This document shows positions 8,601 through 14,352 of a stretch of 16,005 bases of DNA, one piece after another. The notes under the pieces are model-generated. The model saw only the letters and a program-made list of their open reading frames with translations. It had not been told where the DNA came from and did not search any database. Source of the stretch: Sedimenticola sp. (GTDB lineage Bacteria; Pseudomonadota; Gammaproteobacteria; Chromatiales; Chromatiaceae); the NCBI GenBank assembly GCA_026197195.1, contig JAPHUG010000283.1:1-16005 (forward strand). The letters run 5' to 3'. The translations under genes were made by a program, and so were the position numbers. How positions within the stretch are numbered: position 1 is the first letter of the stretch; every line of letters begins with the position of its first letter.

Positions 8601-9403
8601 AGCATGAAGGTGAAGTGTTTGCCCAGAAAAAACGATTGGCCCAATCGGTCCCACTGATTGAGAAAGCACTTGAAGAGAATCGCCTGGAGTTACATGGGCA
8701 GTTGATACGACCAGTCTTTCAGGATGAAGGTTTGTCGATTCATCATGAAATTTTATTGCGACGGCTGGATGATGTTAATGAACCTAGCAGCCCCTATGAA
8801 TTTATTTTGGCGGCGGAACAGTATGAGCGCATGCGTGCCGTAGATCGTTGGGTAGTGCAGCGTTTTTTTAACTGGGCCAGGAGCATGCTAGGCGACCGTA
8901 ATCCATCGGAGCTGGGGGCTTTCAGTATTAATCTCTCCGGACAATCAATGACAGATGAAACCCTGATTCCTTTTCTCAGGGAGCAAGTGTCGAATTCTCC
9001 TATACCTCCTGAGCTGCTGGCATTTGAAATTACGGAAACCGCTATGGTGAGCCAGATGGATCAGGCGAGGAGATTGATGGATGAGGTGAAGGGAATGGGA
9101 TGCCAGTTTTATCTGGATGACTTTGGATCAGGTTATGCTTCTTACTCTTATCTGAAAGAGTTTCCGGTTGATGTTGTGAAGATTGATGGCATCTTTGTAA
9201 AGGATCTGGATACCGATAAGGTGAGTCGGGCCATGGTGAAGTCAATCACTGAAGTAGCCCATCACATGAATAAACAAGTTATTGCCGAATATGTGGAGAG
9301 TGAGGCGATCCTCAACGTACTGGCAGAACTTCAGGTGGATTATGCGCAGGGATACAGCATTGGCTACCCAACTGCACTCCAAAAGCTATTCCCTTCTCAG
9401 TAG
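5681..9403 (+). CDS. PilZ-DUF1631-degenerate GGDEF-EAL protein
   Basis: A 1240-residue cytoplasmic protein. The N-terminus is a PilZ domain with both cyclic-di-GMP-binding motifs (RRRYKR at residues 5-10, NYSEGG at 33-38). A long, mostly helical middle (about 140-790) matches DUF1631, including LELVDEDEFDEWAAVVGLSR and a late segment LEKEDWVTERQPNGRTRMLSL. Then comes a GGDEF domain whose signature reads GDNEF (891-895), so cyclase activity is unlikely although MDVDKF is kept. The C-terminal EAL domain retains the expected residues: EIL at 1023-1025, SINLSG, FEITET, DDFGSG from 1146, KID at 1167-1169 and AEYVES from 1202. It is probably an active phosphodiesterase tuned by cyclic-di-GMP (PilZ) and perhaps GTP. 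TTG 5681 is chosen because AAGGGA lies 7 nt upstream and the PilZ motif follows directly. A TTG at 5612 would add 23 residues but has poor ribosome-binding sequence. It lies about 150 nt after the preceding gene on the same strand. Confidence 0.9.
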   Translation: MSQNRRRYKRFLISHPAKLVVNGTVQADCQIGNYSEGGLYLAIDNAALKQIRRNQEQPTQAHFHAEVQLLEQSAEKIKYNVPVRFAFESQDGVGVAFMSPDPAVQSYLSHLAMVERKSKVRASLQKQSQESQPLTQMATELDTYLTGRIGGYFTQLEEALLDQEDHASQQQQPDLRHARRLFHDEEQHVKQRFLSQVSRSWEQLQCASETPDVVDFANQSLELVDEDEFDEWAAVVGLSRRMEGNLASTLHNLSQSIAFLAKSPVSNDNNPLSPYRLLWSFKKSLDPLSISVDARRTAYTVFAEQVLAGIDQLYHPVYQSLEQQGLAVSTSRTKRATDVVAAEPVVEPPIQARPKPQTLIETLSGYFSDKTASDQRGEAPASQVSSNAAVTHALDDMVQGDQRRLTDRIAQSLGGHAGKNGGVALSPESRQIIEATEQLLQMSQQDPRHNVTTRKILRQVQLPLAKAAIQDPDVLNDPTHSSRELLDNLDQLALFMSDNEGSAIAKKEHKKLESVLNSLEASGGKADLNAVSQDISGLLAECKNTFNTNLDLVLSGCQAEQQQTSASQKVRQFLEQELKGSISTLIDQLLRLGWVGLLVQANRLESSEAKYLKHYQQVLVLLNRAFQTGTRQVSLSPEKWNKVSKVLHSGFNAYPVFKDKGNALVQRIGQCLEKGSKRYAEYNQKRVDISKGYFDQLIPNTALSQPAEAVSDKADPQHVRQLNRLEKEDWVTERQPNGRTRMLSLAWCDEAKTRFVFVDGSGVKALDYQRAELLNRIQVNQIAIIEDHGLPMVERAVERALKEGFGRMREESDQDTVTGLKNRRAFQRDLNHLLTSQEKAGSRHLLICMDVDKFTLINDLCGMEGGDQFLARLAGICSSLISHPGAVSRTGDNEFSILLEQCTLERGYSIAESLRIAIENFRFEWAGQQISVTVSIGLTEIESGAGHTDEVNHAAHSACAEAKKEGRNRCCCYQHEGEVFAQKKRLAQSVPLIEKALEENRLELHGQLIRPVFQDEGLSIHHEILLRRLDDVNEPSSPYEFILAAEQYERMRAVDRWVVQRFFNWARSMLGDRNPSELGAFSINLSGQSMTDETLIPFLREQVSNSPIPPELLAFEITETAMVSQMDQARRLMDEVKGMGCQFYLDDFGSGYASYSYLKEFPVDVVKIDGIFVKDLDTDKVSRAMVKSITEVAHHMNKQVIAEYVESEAILNVLAELQVDYAQGYSIGYPTALQKLFPSQ

Positions 9404-9452
9404 TTAGTGCAGTAAAGAAGAGGCGCATTACGAAACCATTCTTTCCTTGTTG

Positions 9453-9902
9453 TTATCGGTCAACGCTTTCTTTGATGATGTGATCCAAAGACGCCTTACC
9501 TGCACCGTACTTGATCAGATAGAGCAGAGCTATCGCCCACCAGACATGGACATTCCAGGCATCCGGATAGACAAAGAGTTGTATCACTAGCGTCATAATC
9601 AGCAGCGACAGTGCGGCAAAGCGGGTGAACAGTCCCAGTACCAGCAAGATAGGAAAAAAGTGCTCGGCATAGGTAGCCATATAGGCAGCGATATTCGGTG
9701 GAATAACAGGCACCGCATACTCTTCCTTGAATAGAAACAGGGTGGTATCCGTAACATCAATCAGGCCAGTGACTTTGGTTCTGCCGGATGCAAAAAAAGT
9801 GTAGGCAATTGCCAGGCGGGCAACAACACCCAGTAGCGACGCCGGTATCAGTTGGCCCAGCCAGTCAAACAGGGATTCGAATTTGAGTATCAGTGTTTTC
9901 AT
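9453..9902 (-). CDS. DoxX-family membrane protein of the bufferin operon
   Basis: A 149-residue inner-membrane protein of the DoxX family with about four transmembrane helices (near residues 20-40, 68-90, 92-112, 116-134). Typical DoxX features are RLAIAYTFFASGRTKV after the first helix and FFPILLVLGLFTRFAALSL in the middle. DoxX proteins have varied and mostly unclear roles, often redox-linked. As the last gene of bufferin operons a DoxX protein is a common companion, where a supporting membrane or redox role is supposed but not shown here. It begins 32 nt after the bufC stop on the same strand, with GAAGAGG upstream of its ATG, so it is very likely co-transcribed. It converges on the end of the PilZ-EAL gene with a 49-nt gap and no obvious terminator. 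Confidence 0.88.
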   Translation of the reverse strand: MKTLILKFESLFDWLGQLIPASLLGVVARLAIAYTFFASGRTKVTGLIDVTDTTLFLFKEEYAVPVIPPNIAAYMATYAEHFFPILLVLGLFTRFAALSLLIMTLVIQLFVYPDAWNVHVWWAIALLYLIKYGAGKASLDHIIKESVDR

Positions 9903-9934
9903 TATGGGTTGCCTCTTCTCTTTTTATTGAGTAC

Positions 9935-10711
9935 TCATGCCGATGGCTTTATCTTATAAAAGGTGCCATCGAACAGGTGTTCGGTTAGAAAGCTACCAGG
10001 ATCAAACGAGTTATCCTGCTGGCTGGCTGCTTCATACGCCCGGTCGATGCTTTCACCCAACTGCAGCCGTTTGAGAAAGTGGAAAGCGCCCCGGCTCACC
10101 TCTCTGACTTCAACATCAATGTCAGGTCGTAGAATCACGACATGGGATTCGCCCTGGTCAAGTGAAATCACCTGGTTGCAATCGTCCGCCTGATTGGCTT
10201 GCCAGATCGCATGTACAGGGTAGTCAGAATGGATAAGGTGCAGTGTCGGATGCGGTAGCAACTGACATGACCCTAATGCCTCCGTTGGTACTGTGCTCAC
10301 CTGCTGTTCAGATAGCACAGCAGAGTCTTCGGCGTGATAACTCTCAGTCCAGGCGTACTCAATACGTGCGACAGCCGAAAGGTAAGGTAATCCAGACAGC
10401 TCCGGAATAGATTCAAGAAACGGGGGGAACTGTGCGCCATAGAGTAACAGTGCCCGTTCCTGTGGCGGGTGCAGGCGAACATAGGCCGATGCCAGAGCGC
10501 GGAACGCCTCTTCACCGATAAGTCGCTTAATGACCGGATACATATCGGCCAGGGCATCACCATTCAGAACAATGAAATTGTTTCGATAGACATTGAAGCG
10601 TTGCAGTGCCAGGCCATCATCCACCAGTTCGTTGAGAAGGGATTCAGCAGGTACTTCAGGAGATAACAGGGCATCGCAAAAGGCCTGTTGTAATTCAGCC
10701 AGTGGTGACAT
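9935..10711 (-). CDS. bufC: BufC: HvfC/BufC-type partner of the bufferin-modifying enzyme (DUF2063)
   Basis: A 258-residue cytoplasmic protein. Its N-terminal third (about residues 4-95) is the HvfC/BufC domain formerly called DUF2063 or putative DNA-binding domain, recognisable from LQQAFCDALL, LQRFNVYRNNFIVLNGDAL and the following segment on pathogen-like folding (YPVIKRLIGEEAFRALASAYV). Members act as recognition partners of DUF692/MNIO oxidases, delivering the precursor peptide to the iron enzyme; the old DNA-binding label is considered misleading. Its start codon lies 17 nt inside the end of bufB, which points to translational coupling and a fixed ratio of the two partners. The C-terminal half (about 130-250) is less conserved and ends in FYKIKPSA. 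The family assignment is firm and the function comes from family knowledge plus context. Confidence 0.9.
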   Translation of the reverse strand: MSPLAELQQAFCDALLSPEVPAESLLNELVDDGLALQRFNVYRNNFIVLNGDALADMYPVIKRLIGEEAFRALASAYVRLHPPQERALLLYGAQFPPFLESIPELSGLPYLSAVARIEYAWTESYHAEDSAVLSEQQVSTVPTEALGSCQLLPHPTLHLIHSDYPVHAIWQANQADDCNQVISLDQGESHVVILRPDIDVEVREVSRGAFHFLKRLQLGESIDRAYEAASQQDNSFDPGSFLTEHLFDGTFYKIKPSA

Positions 10712-11582
10712 GACTCATCTCCCGGTAGCTGTTCAGATACTGCTCGGCAAACTGAACCTCTTGTTGAAGTTCATCAAAACTCGGGATATTGCTATCCCTT
10801 TCTATCAGGGTGGGTATGTCACCCAGTCGGTCTATACAGTGGCGATAAAGCTCCCAGACGGCTGTGCAGACAGGTGAGCCGTGATCATCAATGAGTAGTT
10901 CCTGATCACCCAGTGATTGAATGGCATGGCCGGCCAGATGTATTTCACCGACCATCTCTTGGGTGATGGGTGCCAGGTACGTTTCGATATCCCAGCCATG
11001 ATTTTTACAAGAGACAAACACATTATTCACATCCAGTAACAGACCTGCACCGCTGCGTTTAATCGCTTCAACCAAGAACGCCTGTTCGGGTATTTCGCTC
11101 TGCTTGAATTGGAGATAGGACGACGGATTTTCAATCAGTATTTTTCTTTGTAGCGTCTCCTGCACTTGTTGAATATGGGTTACGACGAGTTTCAATGACT
11201 CTTCTGTGTAGAGTAATGGGATCAGGTCGTTGGTATACCACTCATAGCCATGACTCCAGGACAAATGCTCTGAAACCAGTCCCGGCTGAAAACGATCAAC
11301 CAGTCTCTTCAGTTCATTCAGGTGGTTTGTATCCAGGGGTTGATGGCTACCCAATGAGGTACCAACGCTGTGCATGGAGATCGGATAGTCTGATCTAATA
11401 CGTTCCAGGTAGCGGAGTGGTGCACCACCCTGACCCATATAGTTCTCAGGATGGATCTCAAACCAGCCGATATCCGGTTGTTCATCAATAATGGTCTGAT
11501 AGTGGACTGCCTTGAGCCCGGCCCCGGCCCTTGAAGGGACCCGGGCCGGTGCCGAATGCAGCGATGTTATCGCCTCATCCAT
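10695..11582 (-). CDS. bufB: BufB: MNIO (DUF692) iron oxidase that modifies bufferin cysteines
   Basis: A 295-residue TIM-barrel enzyme of the DUF692 / multinuclear non-heme iron oxidase family. Such enzymes use iron and oxygen to rework cysteines of ribosomal peptides; bufferin enzymes form thiooxazole groups that bind copper. Candidate metal ligands and family motifs are visible in order: EIHPENY (42-48), SMHSVG with His71, SEHLSW with Glu105-His106, IENPSSY with Glu151, LLDVNNVFV with Asp184, CKNHGWD with His195, EIHLAGH with His215 and His219, DDHGSPV with His234, and LIERDSN with Glu261 and Asp263. All expected ligands appear present, so activity is likely. It starts 7 nt after the bufA stop and overlaps bufC by 17 nt. 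A GC-rich inverted repeat lies about 12 codons into the gene. The assignment is strong, and the exact modification is inferred from the neighbouring precursor. Confidence 0.94.
   Translation of the reverse strand: MDEAITSLHSAPARVPSRAGAGLKAVHYQTIIDEQPDIGWFEIHPENYMGQGGAPLRYLERIRSDYPISMHSVGTSLGSHQPLDTNHLNELKRLVDRFQPGLVSEHLSWSHGYEWYTNDLIPLLYTEESLKLVVTHIQQVQETLQRKILIENPSSYLQFKQSEIPEQAFLVEAIKRSGAGLLLDVNNVFVSCKNHGWDIETYLAPITQEMVGEIHLAGHAIQSLGDQELLIDDHGSPVCTAVWELYRHCIDRLGDIPTLIERDSNIPSFDELQQEVQFAEQYLNSYREMSHVTTG
11519..11548 (-). repeat. GC-rich inverted repeat near the 5' end of bufB
   Basis: Within bufB codons about 12-22, the minus-strand RNA can fold into a stem of 11 G-C pairs interrupted by one bulge and one mismatch (outer CGGCCC with GGGCCG, then GG with CC, then CCC with GGG) closed by a UUCAA loop. 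It follows the bufA stop by about 40 nt. A structure here could slow polymerase or ribosomes or protect the upstream bufA message, giving more precursor than enzyme. This role is inference. There is no U-tract, so it is not a classical terminator. Confidence 0.45.
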
Positions 11583-11589
11583 TAATCTA

Positions 11590-11850
11590 TCAGCCTTTCT
11601 CAGCCAGGCTACCGCCTACAATCTTTTCACAGCTGCCTTTCAGTACCAGCATCCAGGCGTTTCCCTGGCCATCAACGGTGGATGAGCCGGCACAGCTGGT
11701 TCCAGGGCCGGCCTTACAATCATTCTTGCCGGCCTTGGCTACGCCATAACATTTCTCTTTTTCAGTATCGGCATGTACACCGGTCATCGGCGCCATGGCC
11801 AAAGCGGTCGTGATAGCCGATGCCACAAGTACACTGGTTGATTTTTTCAT
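11590..11850 (-). CDS. bufA: BufA: bufferin precursor peptide (DUF2282 family)
   Basis: An 86-residue precursor of a bufferin, a copper-binding RiPP metallophore exported to the periplasm. It has a Sec signal peptide (MKKS start, hydrophobic stretch about 6-22, likely cleavage after VHA at 27) and a mature part of about 59 residues with exactly four cysteines: 34 ([10 protein letters not shown]), 45 (KNDCKAG), 53 (TSCAGSS) and 74 ([10 protein letters not shown]). This is the layout of the DUF2282/BufA1 family; in characterised members some cysteines become thiooxazoles and others form a disulfide. ATG 11850 is chosen over an upstream ATG at 11886 because a strong GGAGGAG lies 5 nt before it and the signal peptide starts there. 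It is the first gene of the operon, 7 nt before bufB. The larger dose needed for a buffering peptide fits its promoter-proximal place. Confidence 0.93.
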   Translation of the reverse strand: MKKSTSVLVASAITTALAMAPMTGVHADTEKEKCYGVAKAGKNDCKAGPGTSCAGSSTVDGQGNAWMLVLKGSCEKIVGGSLAEKG

Positions 11851-12134
11851 CTGGACTCCTCCGAGTTCAATATTTGATGGTTTCAATTAGTTTTGCCAAT
11901 GGGCACTTAACAAGACCGGGCGCTGTTGGTATTTATTTCACTAATGATGATCTGTTATGAATGTGTGACCATTTGAGCATTGGCCTGAGCTGTAGCAGGG
12001 GCTGTCGAGGCTATAAATACTTTGTATGGGAAGCGCTGTTATTAACAACAGGCTCTTTCTGGTTAATAGCCACGGAAACAGAGATTGAGTAGAGTGGGGA
12101 CGTTAAGTCGGAAGAATATAGCGGGAGAACGGGT
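11851..12134. promoter_or_regulatory. Divergent intergenic region between bufA and the aldo/keto reductase
   Basis: These 284 bp must carry the promoter of the bufferin operon (minus strand) and probably that of the reductase (plus strand). Facing bufA, a TTGGCA hexamer at about 11893-11898 is followed 17-18 nt later by an A/T-rich CAAATAT that could be a -10, but this is a weak match. On the reductase side there is a near-perfect 16-bp palindrome at 12036-12051 (CTGTTATTAACAACAG, two mismatches) that could be an operator. No coding frame is supported. The strong ribosome-binding site of bufA (GGAGGAG, 11856-11862) is the clearest element. Confidence 0.4.
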
Positions 12135-13130
12135 ATGCACACACGAATGATCGGGCCGTTTCAGGTCTCTGCACTGGGATTGGGCTGCATGAGTATGTCC
12201 TGGGGTTATGGCACCGCCGATGATGCGATATCCGAACGGCTGCTACAGGAAGCCCTGGATGTGGGTTATACCTTTCTTGATACGGCGGCCATGTATGGCA
12301 TGGGACATAATGAGCGCCTTATCGGGCGCGCCCTGAGTCATCGCCGTAGTGAATACACCCTGGCGAGTAAGTGTGGCATCTATCGGGGTGATGACGGCAC
12401 CCTGGGTGTTGATGGTTGTCCCGAGACGGTGAAACAGACTTGTGAACTCAGTCTGCAACGCTTGCAGACCGATGTGATAGATCTCTATTACTTGCACCGA
12501 CTGGATCCGAAAGTGCCGATTGAAGAGAGTGTGGGTGCGCTGGCTGATCTGGTCGCAGAGGGCAAGATCCGTACGATAGGGTTGTCTGAGGTATCCAGTG
12601 CCACCCTGCGTCGTGCTCATGCGGTTCATCCTGTGACGGCTGTCCAGTCTGAATACTCCCTCTGGGCCAGGACGCCCGAGCGGCAGATGTTGGCAACCTG
12701 TAGAGAACTGGGTGTCACCTTTGTGCCTTTTTCTCCTCTGGGGCGTGGGTTTCTGACCGGCTGTGCAACAGATGTGACTCAGCTGGAGGAGGGGGATATA
12801 CGCACCAATGTTGCCCGTCCCCGCTTTGAGCCTGAAGCCTTTGCCATTAATCAGAAGCTCCTGACACCCTATGCCGCCATTGCCGAGGCACAAGGCTGCA
12901 GCATGGCGCAACTGGCGCTGGCCTGGTTGTTGGCAAAAGCGGATAAAACCCTGGTCCCCATCCCAGGCACCAAGCACATCGACTACATGCGGGAGAATGC
13001 GGCTGCGGGTGATATCCAATTGGAAGACGCGGTTGTGAAGACGCTGGATGAGCTGATCAGTGATGAAACGGTGGTGGGTGATCGTTACATGGCCGGGTTG
13101 ATGACCAGTATTGATTCGGAGAAGGACTAG
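12135..13130 (+). CDS. Aldo/keto reductase
   Basis: A 331-residue cytoplasmic NADPH-dependent oxidoreductase of the aldo/keto reductase superfamily, which reduces aldehydes and ketones of various kinds. The catalytic tetrad is complete: Asp49 (TFLDTAAMYG), Tyr54, Lys79 (LASKCG) and His121 (YYLHRLD). Other family marks are the start GPFQVSALGLGCMSMSWGYG, the segment GKIRTIGLSEVS and the cofactor-binding VPIPGTKH near residues 275-282. The overall form resembles the AKR13-like group (YajO/YakC type) rather than the plant or mammalian AKR1 enzymes. ATG 12135 has GGGAG 7 nt upstream. It is divergent from the bufferin operon and precedes the LysE gene by 80 nt. The physiological substrate cannot be told from sequence, and a link to the bufferin operon is not supported beyond proximity. 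Confidence 0.94.
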   Translation: MHTRMIGPFQVSALGLGCMSMSWGYGTADDAISERLLQEALDVGYTFLDTAAMYGMGHNERLIGRALSHRRSEYTLASKCGIYRGDDGTLGVDGCPETVKQTCELSLQRLQTDVIDLYYLHRLDPKVPIEESVGALADLVAEGKIRTIGLSEVSSATLRRAHAVHPVTAVQSEYSLWARTPERQMLATCRELGVTFVPFSPLGRGFLTGCATDVTQLEEGDIRTNVARPRFEPEAFAINQKLLTPYAAIAEAQGCSMAQLALAWLLAKADKTLVPIPGTKHIDYMRENAAAGDIQLEDAVVKTLDELISDETVVGDRYMAGLMTSIDSEKD

Positions 13131-13219
13131 ACGCGGTTTTGTCAATTCATCGATGTGTCTGAATTTTTTACTAGGGAATGTGCTAACCTGAACCTATTTA
13201 CCGGCACAGGATGGGCCTG

Positions 13220-13834
13220 ATGTTCACCACAGAGTTTCTCATTACCTCGCTAATCATCGTCATGTTACCCGGAACGGGCGTGATCTATACGATTTCAACC
13301 GGGCTGTTTGTCGGGCATCGGGCCAGCCTGGCAGCGGCGGTGGGCTGTACTTTCGGAGCGCTACCCCATCTCCTGGTGAGTATCCTGGGTCTATCGGCCA
13401 TTTTGCATCTCAGTGCCATGGCGTTTCAGGTCTTGAAGTACCTCGGCGCGCTCTATCTGCTCTATGTCGCCTGGTCCATGTGGCGGGATAGCGGTCATCT
13501 GGCCATTGATAAGCAACGTTGCCGGGTTGGGTTTCTGAATATCGCTGTGAAAGGGTTTCTCATCAATATACTGAACCCGAAGCTCTCCCTCTTCTTTATC
13601 GCCTTTCTGCCGCAGTTTGTACCGATGGGTTCGACAACCCCTATCGTTGATCTGAGCCTGTTGAGTGCCATCTTTATGCTGATTACGCTGGTGGTGTTCA
13701 TGGCCTACGGTCTGTTTGCCGGTACGGTCAGGGATTATGTGATTCACTCGCCTCGCGTGGTCGCTCATCTACAGCGCAGTTTCGCGGTCGCCTTTGCAGC
13801 GCTGGGGGCCAAGCTGGCCATGGCTGAACGATGA
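13220..13834 (+). CDS. LysE/RhtB-family amino-acid exporter
   Basis: A 204-residue inner-membrane protein of the LysE/RhtB family, which exports amino acids or related metabolites. It shows the family start with a PGTG motif in the first helix (LIIVMLPGTGVIYTISTGL), a glycine-rich second segment (HRASLAAAVGCTFGALPHLL), KYLGALYLLYVAW, and the conserved loop FLINILNPKLSLFFIAFLPQF; about six transmembrane helices are expected. ATG 13220 is preferred because AGGATGGG lies just upstream. ATG 13211, three codons earlier, has no usable ribosome-binding sequence apart from an adjoining CAGG. The stop codon overlaps the next start in ATGA. The substrate is unknown; the adjoining gamma-glutamylcyclotransferase hints at amino acid or gamma-glutamyl metabolism. 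Confidence 0.92.
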   Translation: MFTTEFLITSLIIVMLPGTGVIYTISTGLFVGHRASLAAAVGCTFGALPHLLVSILGLSAILHLSAMAFQVLKYLGALYLLYVAWSMWRDSGHLAIDKQRCRVGFLNIAVKGFLINILNPKLSLFFIAFLPQFVPMGSTTPIVDLSLLSAIFMLITLVVFMAYGLFAGTVRDYVIHSPRVVAHLQRSFAVAFAALGAKLAMAER

Positions 13835-14331
13835 CACGACTCTACTATTTTGCCTATGGTTCAAACATGTCGACCCGTCGACTGGGTGAACGGATTCAAA
13901 CAGCCAGGCCTGTCTCGCAGGCTACACTGTCGGGTCATGCGTTACGATGGCATAAACAGGGGCGTGATGGATCGGGTAAGTGCGATGCTTTCCCAACCGG
14001 CAAAAACAGTCACTGTGTGATTGGGGTGCTGTATGAGATAGCAGAGCAGGAGCAACCCCTTCTGGATCAATTTGAAGGGGTGGGTGCGGGTTATGAAGTG
14101 GCCTCTGTAGAGCTCTGTCTACCCAGTGGAGAGCGGGCGGCTGCCTTTACCTATCGTGCCACTCGAATTGACTCCAGCTTCTTACCCTATCACTGGTATA
14201 AGGAGCATGTGATACAGGGTGCCCGTGAGCATGCCCTGCCTAAAGCGTATATTGAGCAGCTGGCGGCGGCTGTCTCCATCGAGGATATCGACAGGGTACG
14301 GCACAACCGCGAGCTGCTGATCTACCGCTGA
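13831..14331 (+). CDS. Gamma-glutamylcyclotransferase-family protein
   Basis: A 166-residue soluble protein of the gamma-glutamylcyclotransferase-like fold (GGCT/AIG2). Such enzymes release 5-oxoproline from gamma-glutamyl amino acids or related amines. Visible features are the N-terminal YFAYGSNMS with the substrate-binding YGSN (9-12), and LLDQFEGVGAGYE, whose Glu82 lies where the catalytic acid of the family is found. The segment FTYRATRIDSSFLPYHWYKEHVI is also typical of bacterial members. The ATG overlaps the LysE stop by 4 nt (ATGA), so translation is coupled to the exporter. It converges on the YjgR gene with a 21-nt gap. The true substrate is unproven, as this family has many uncharacterised members. 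Confidence 0.9.
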   Translation: MTRLYYFAYGSNMSTRRLGERIQTARPVSQATLSGHALRWHKQGRDGSGKCDAFPTGKNSHCVIGVLYEIAEQEQPLLDQFEGVGAGYEVASVELCLPSGERAAAFTYRATRIDSSFLPYHWYKEHVIQGAREHALPKAYIEQLAAAVSIEDIDRVRHNRELLIYR

Positions 14332-14352
14332 GGCCCACAGCCCGATAGGTGA

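Noticed and set aside
8048..8644. A 198-codon minus-strand frame opposite the degenerate GGDEF domain
   Set aside because: It lies entirely within a well-supported coding region and shows no family features.
9404..9452. A bidirectional terminator between the converging PilZ-EAL and DoxX genes
   Set aside because: No inverted repeat of convincing length is visible in the 49 nt.
12243..13145. A 300-codon open frame on the minus strand opposite the aldo/keto reductase
   Set aside because: The plus-strand gene has a full catalytic tetrad and family motifs. The antisense translation has no recognisable domain and is rich in residues typical of shadow frames.
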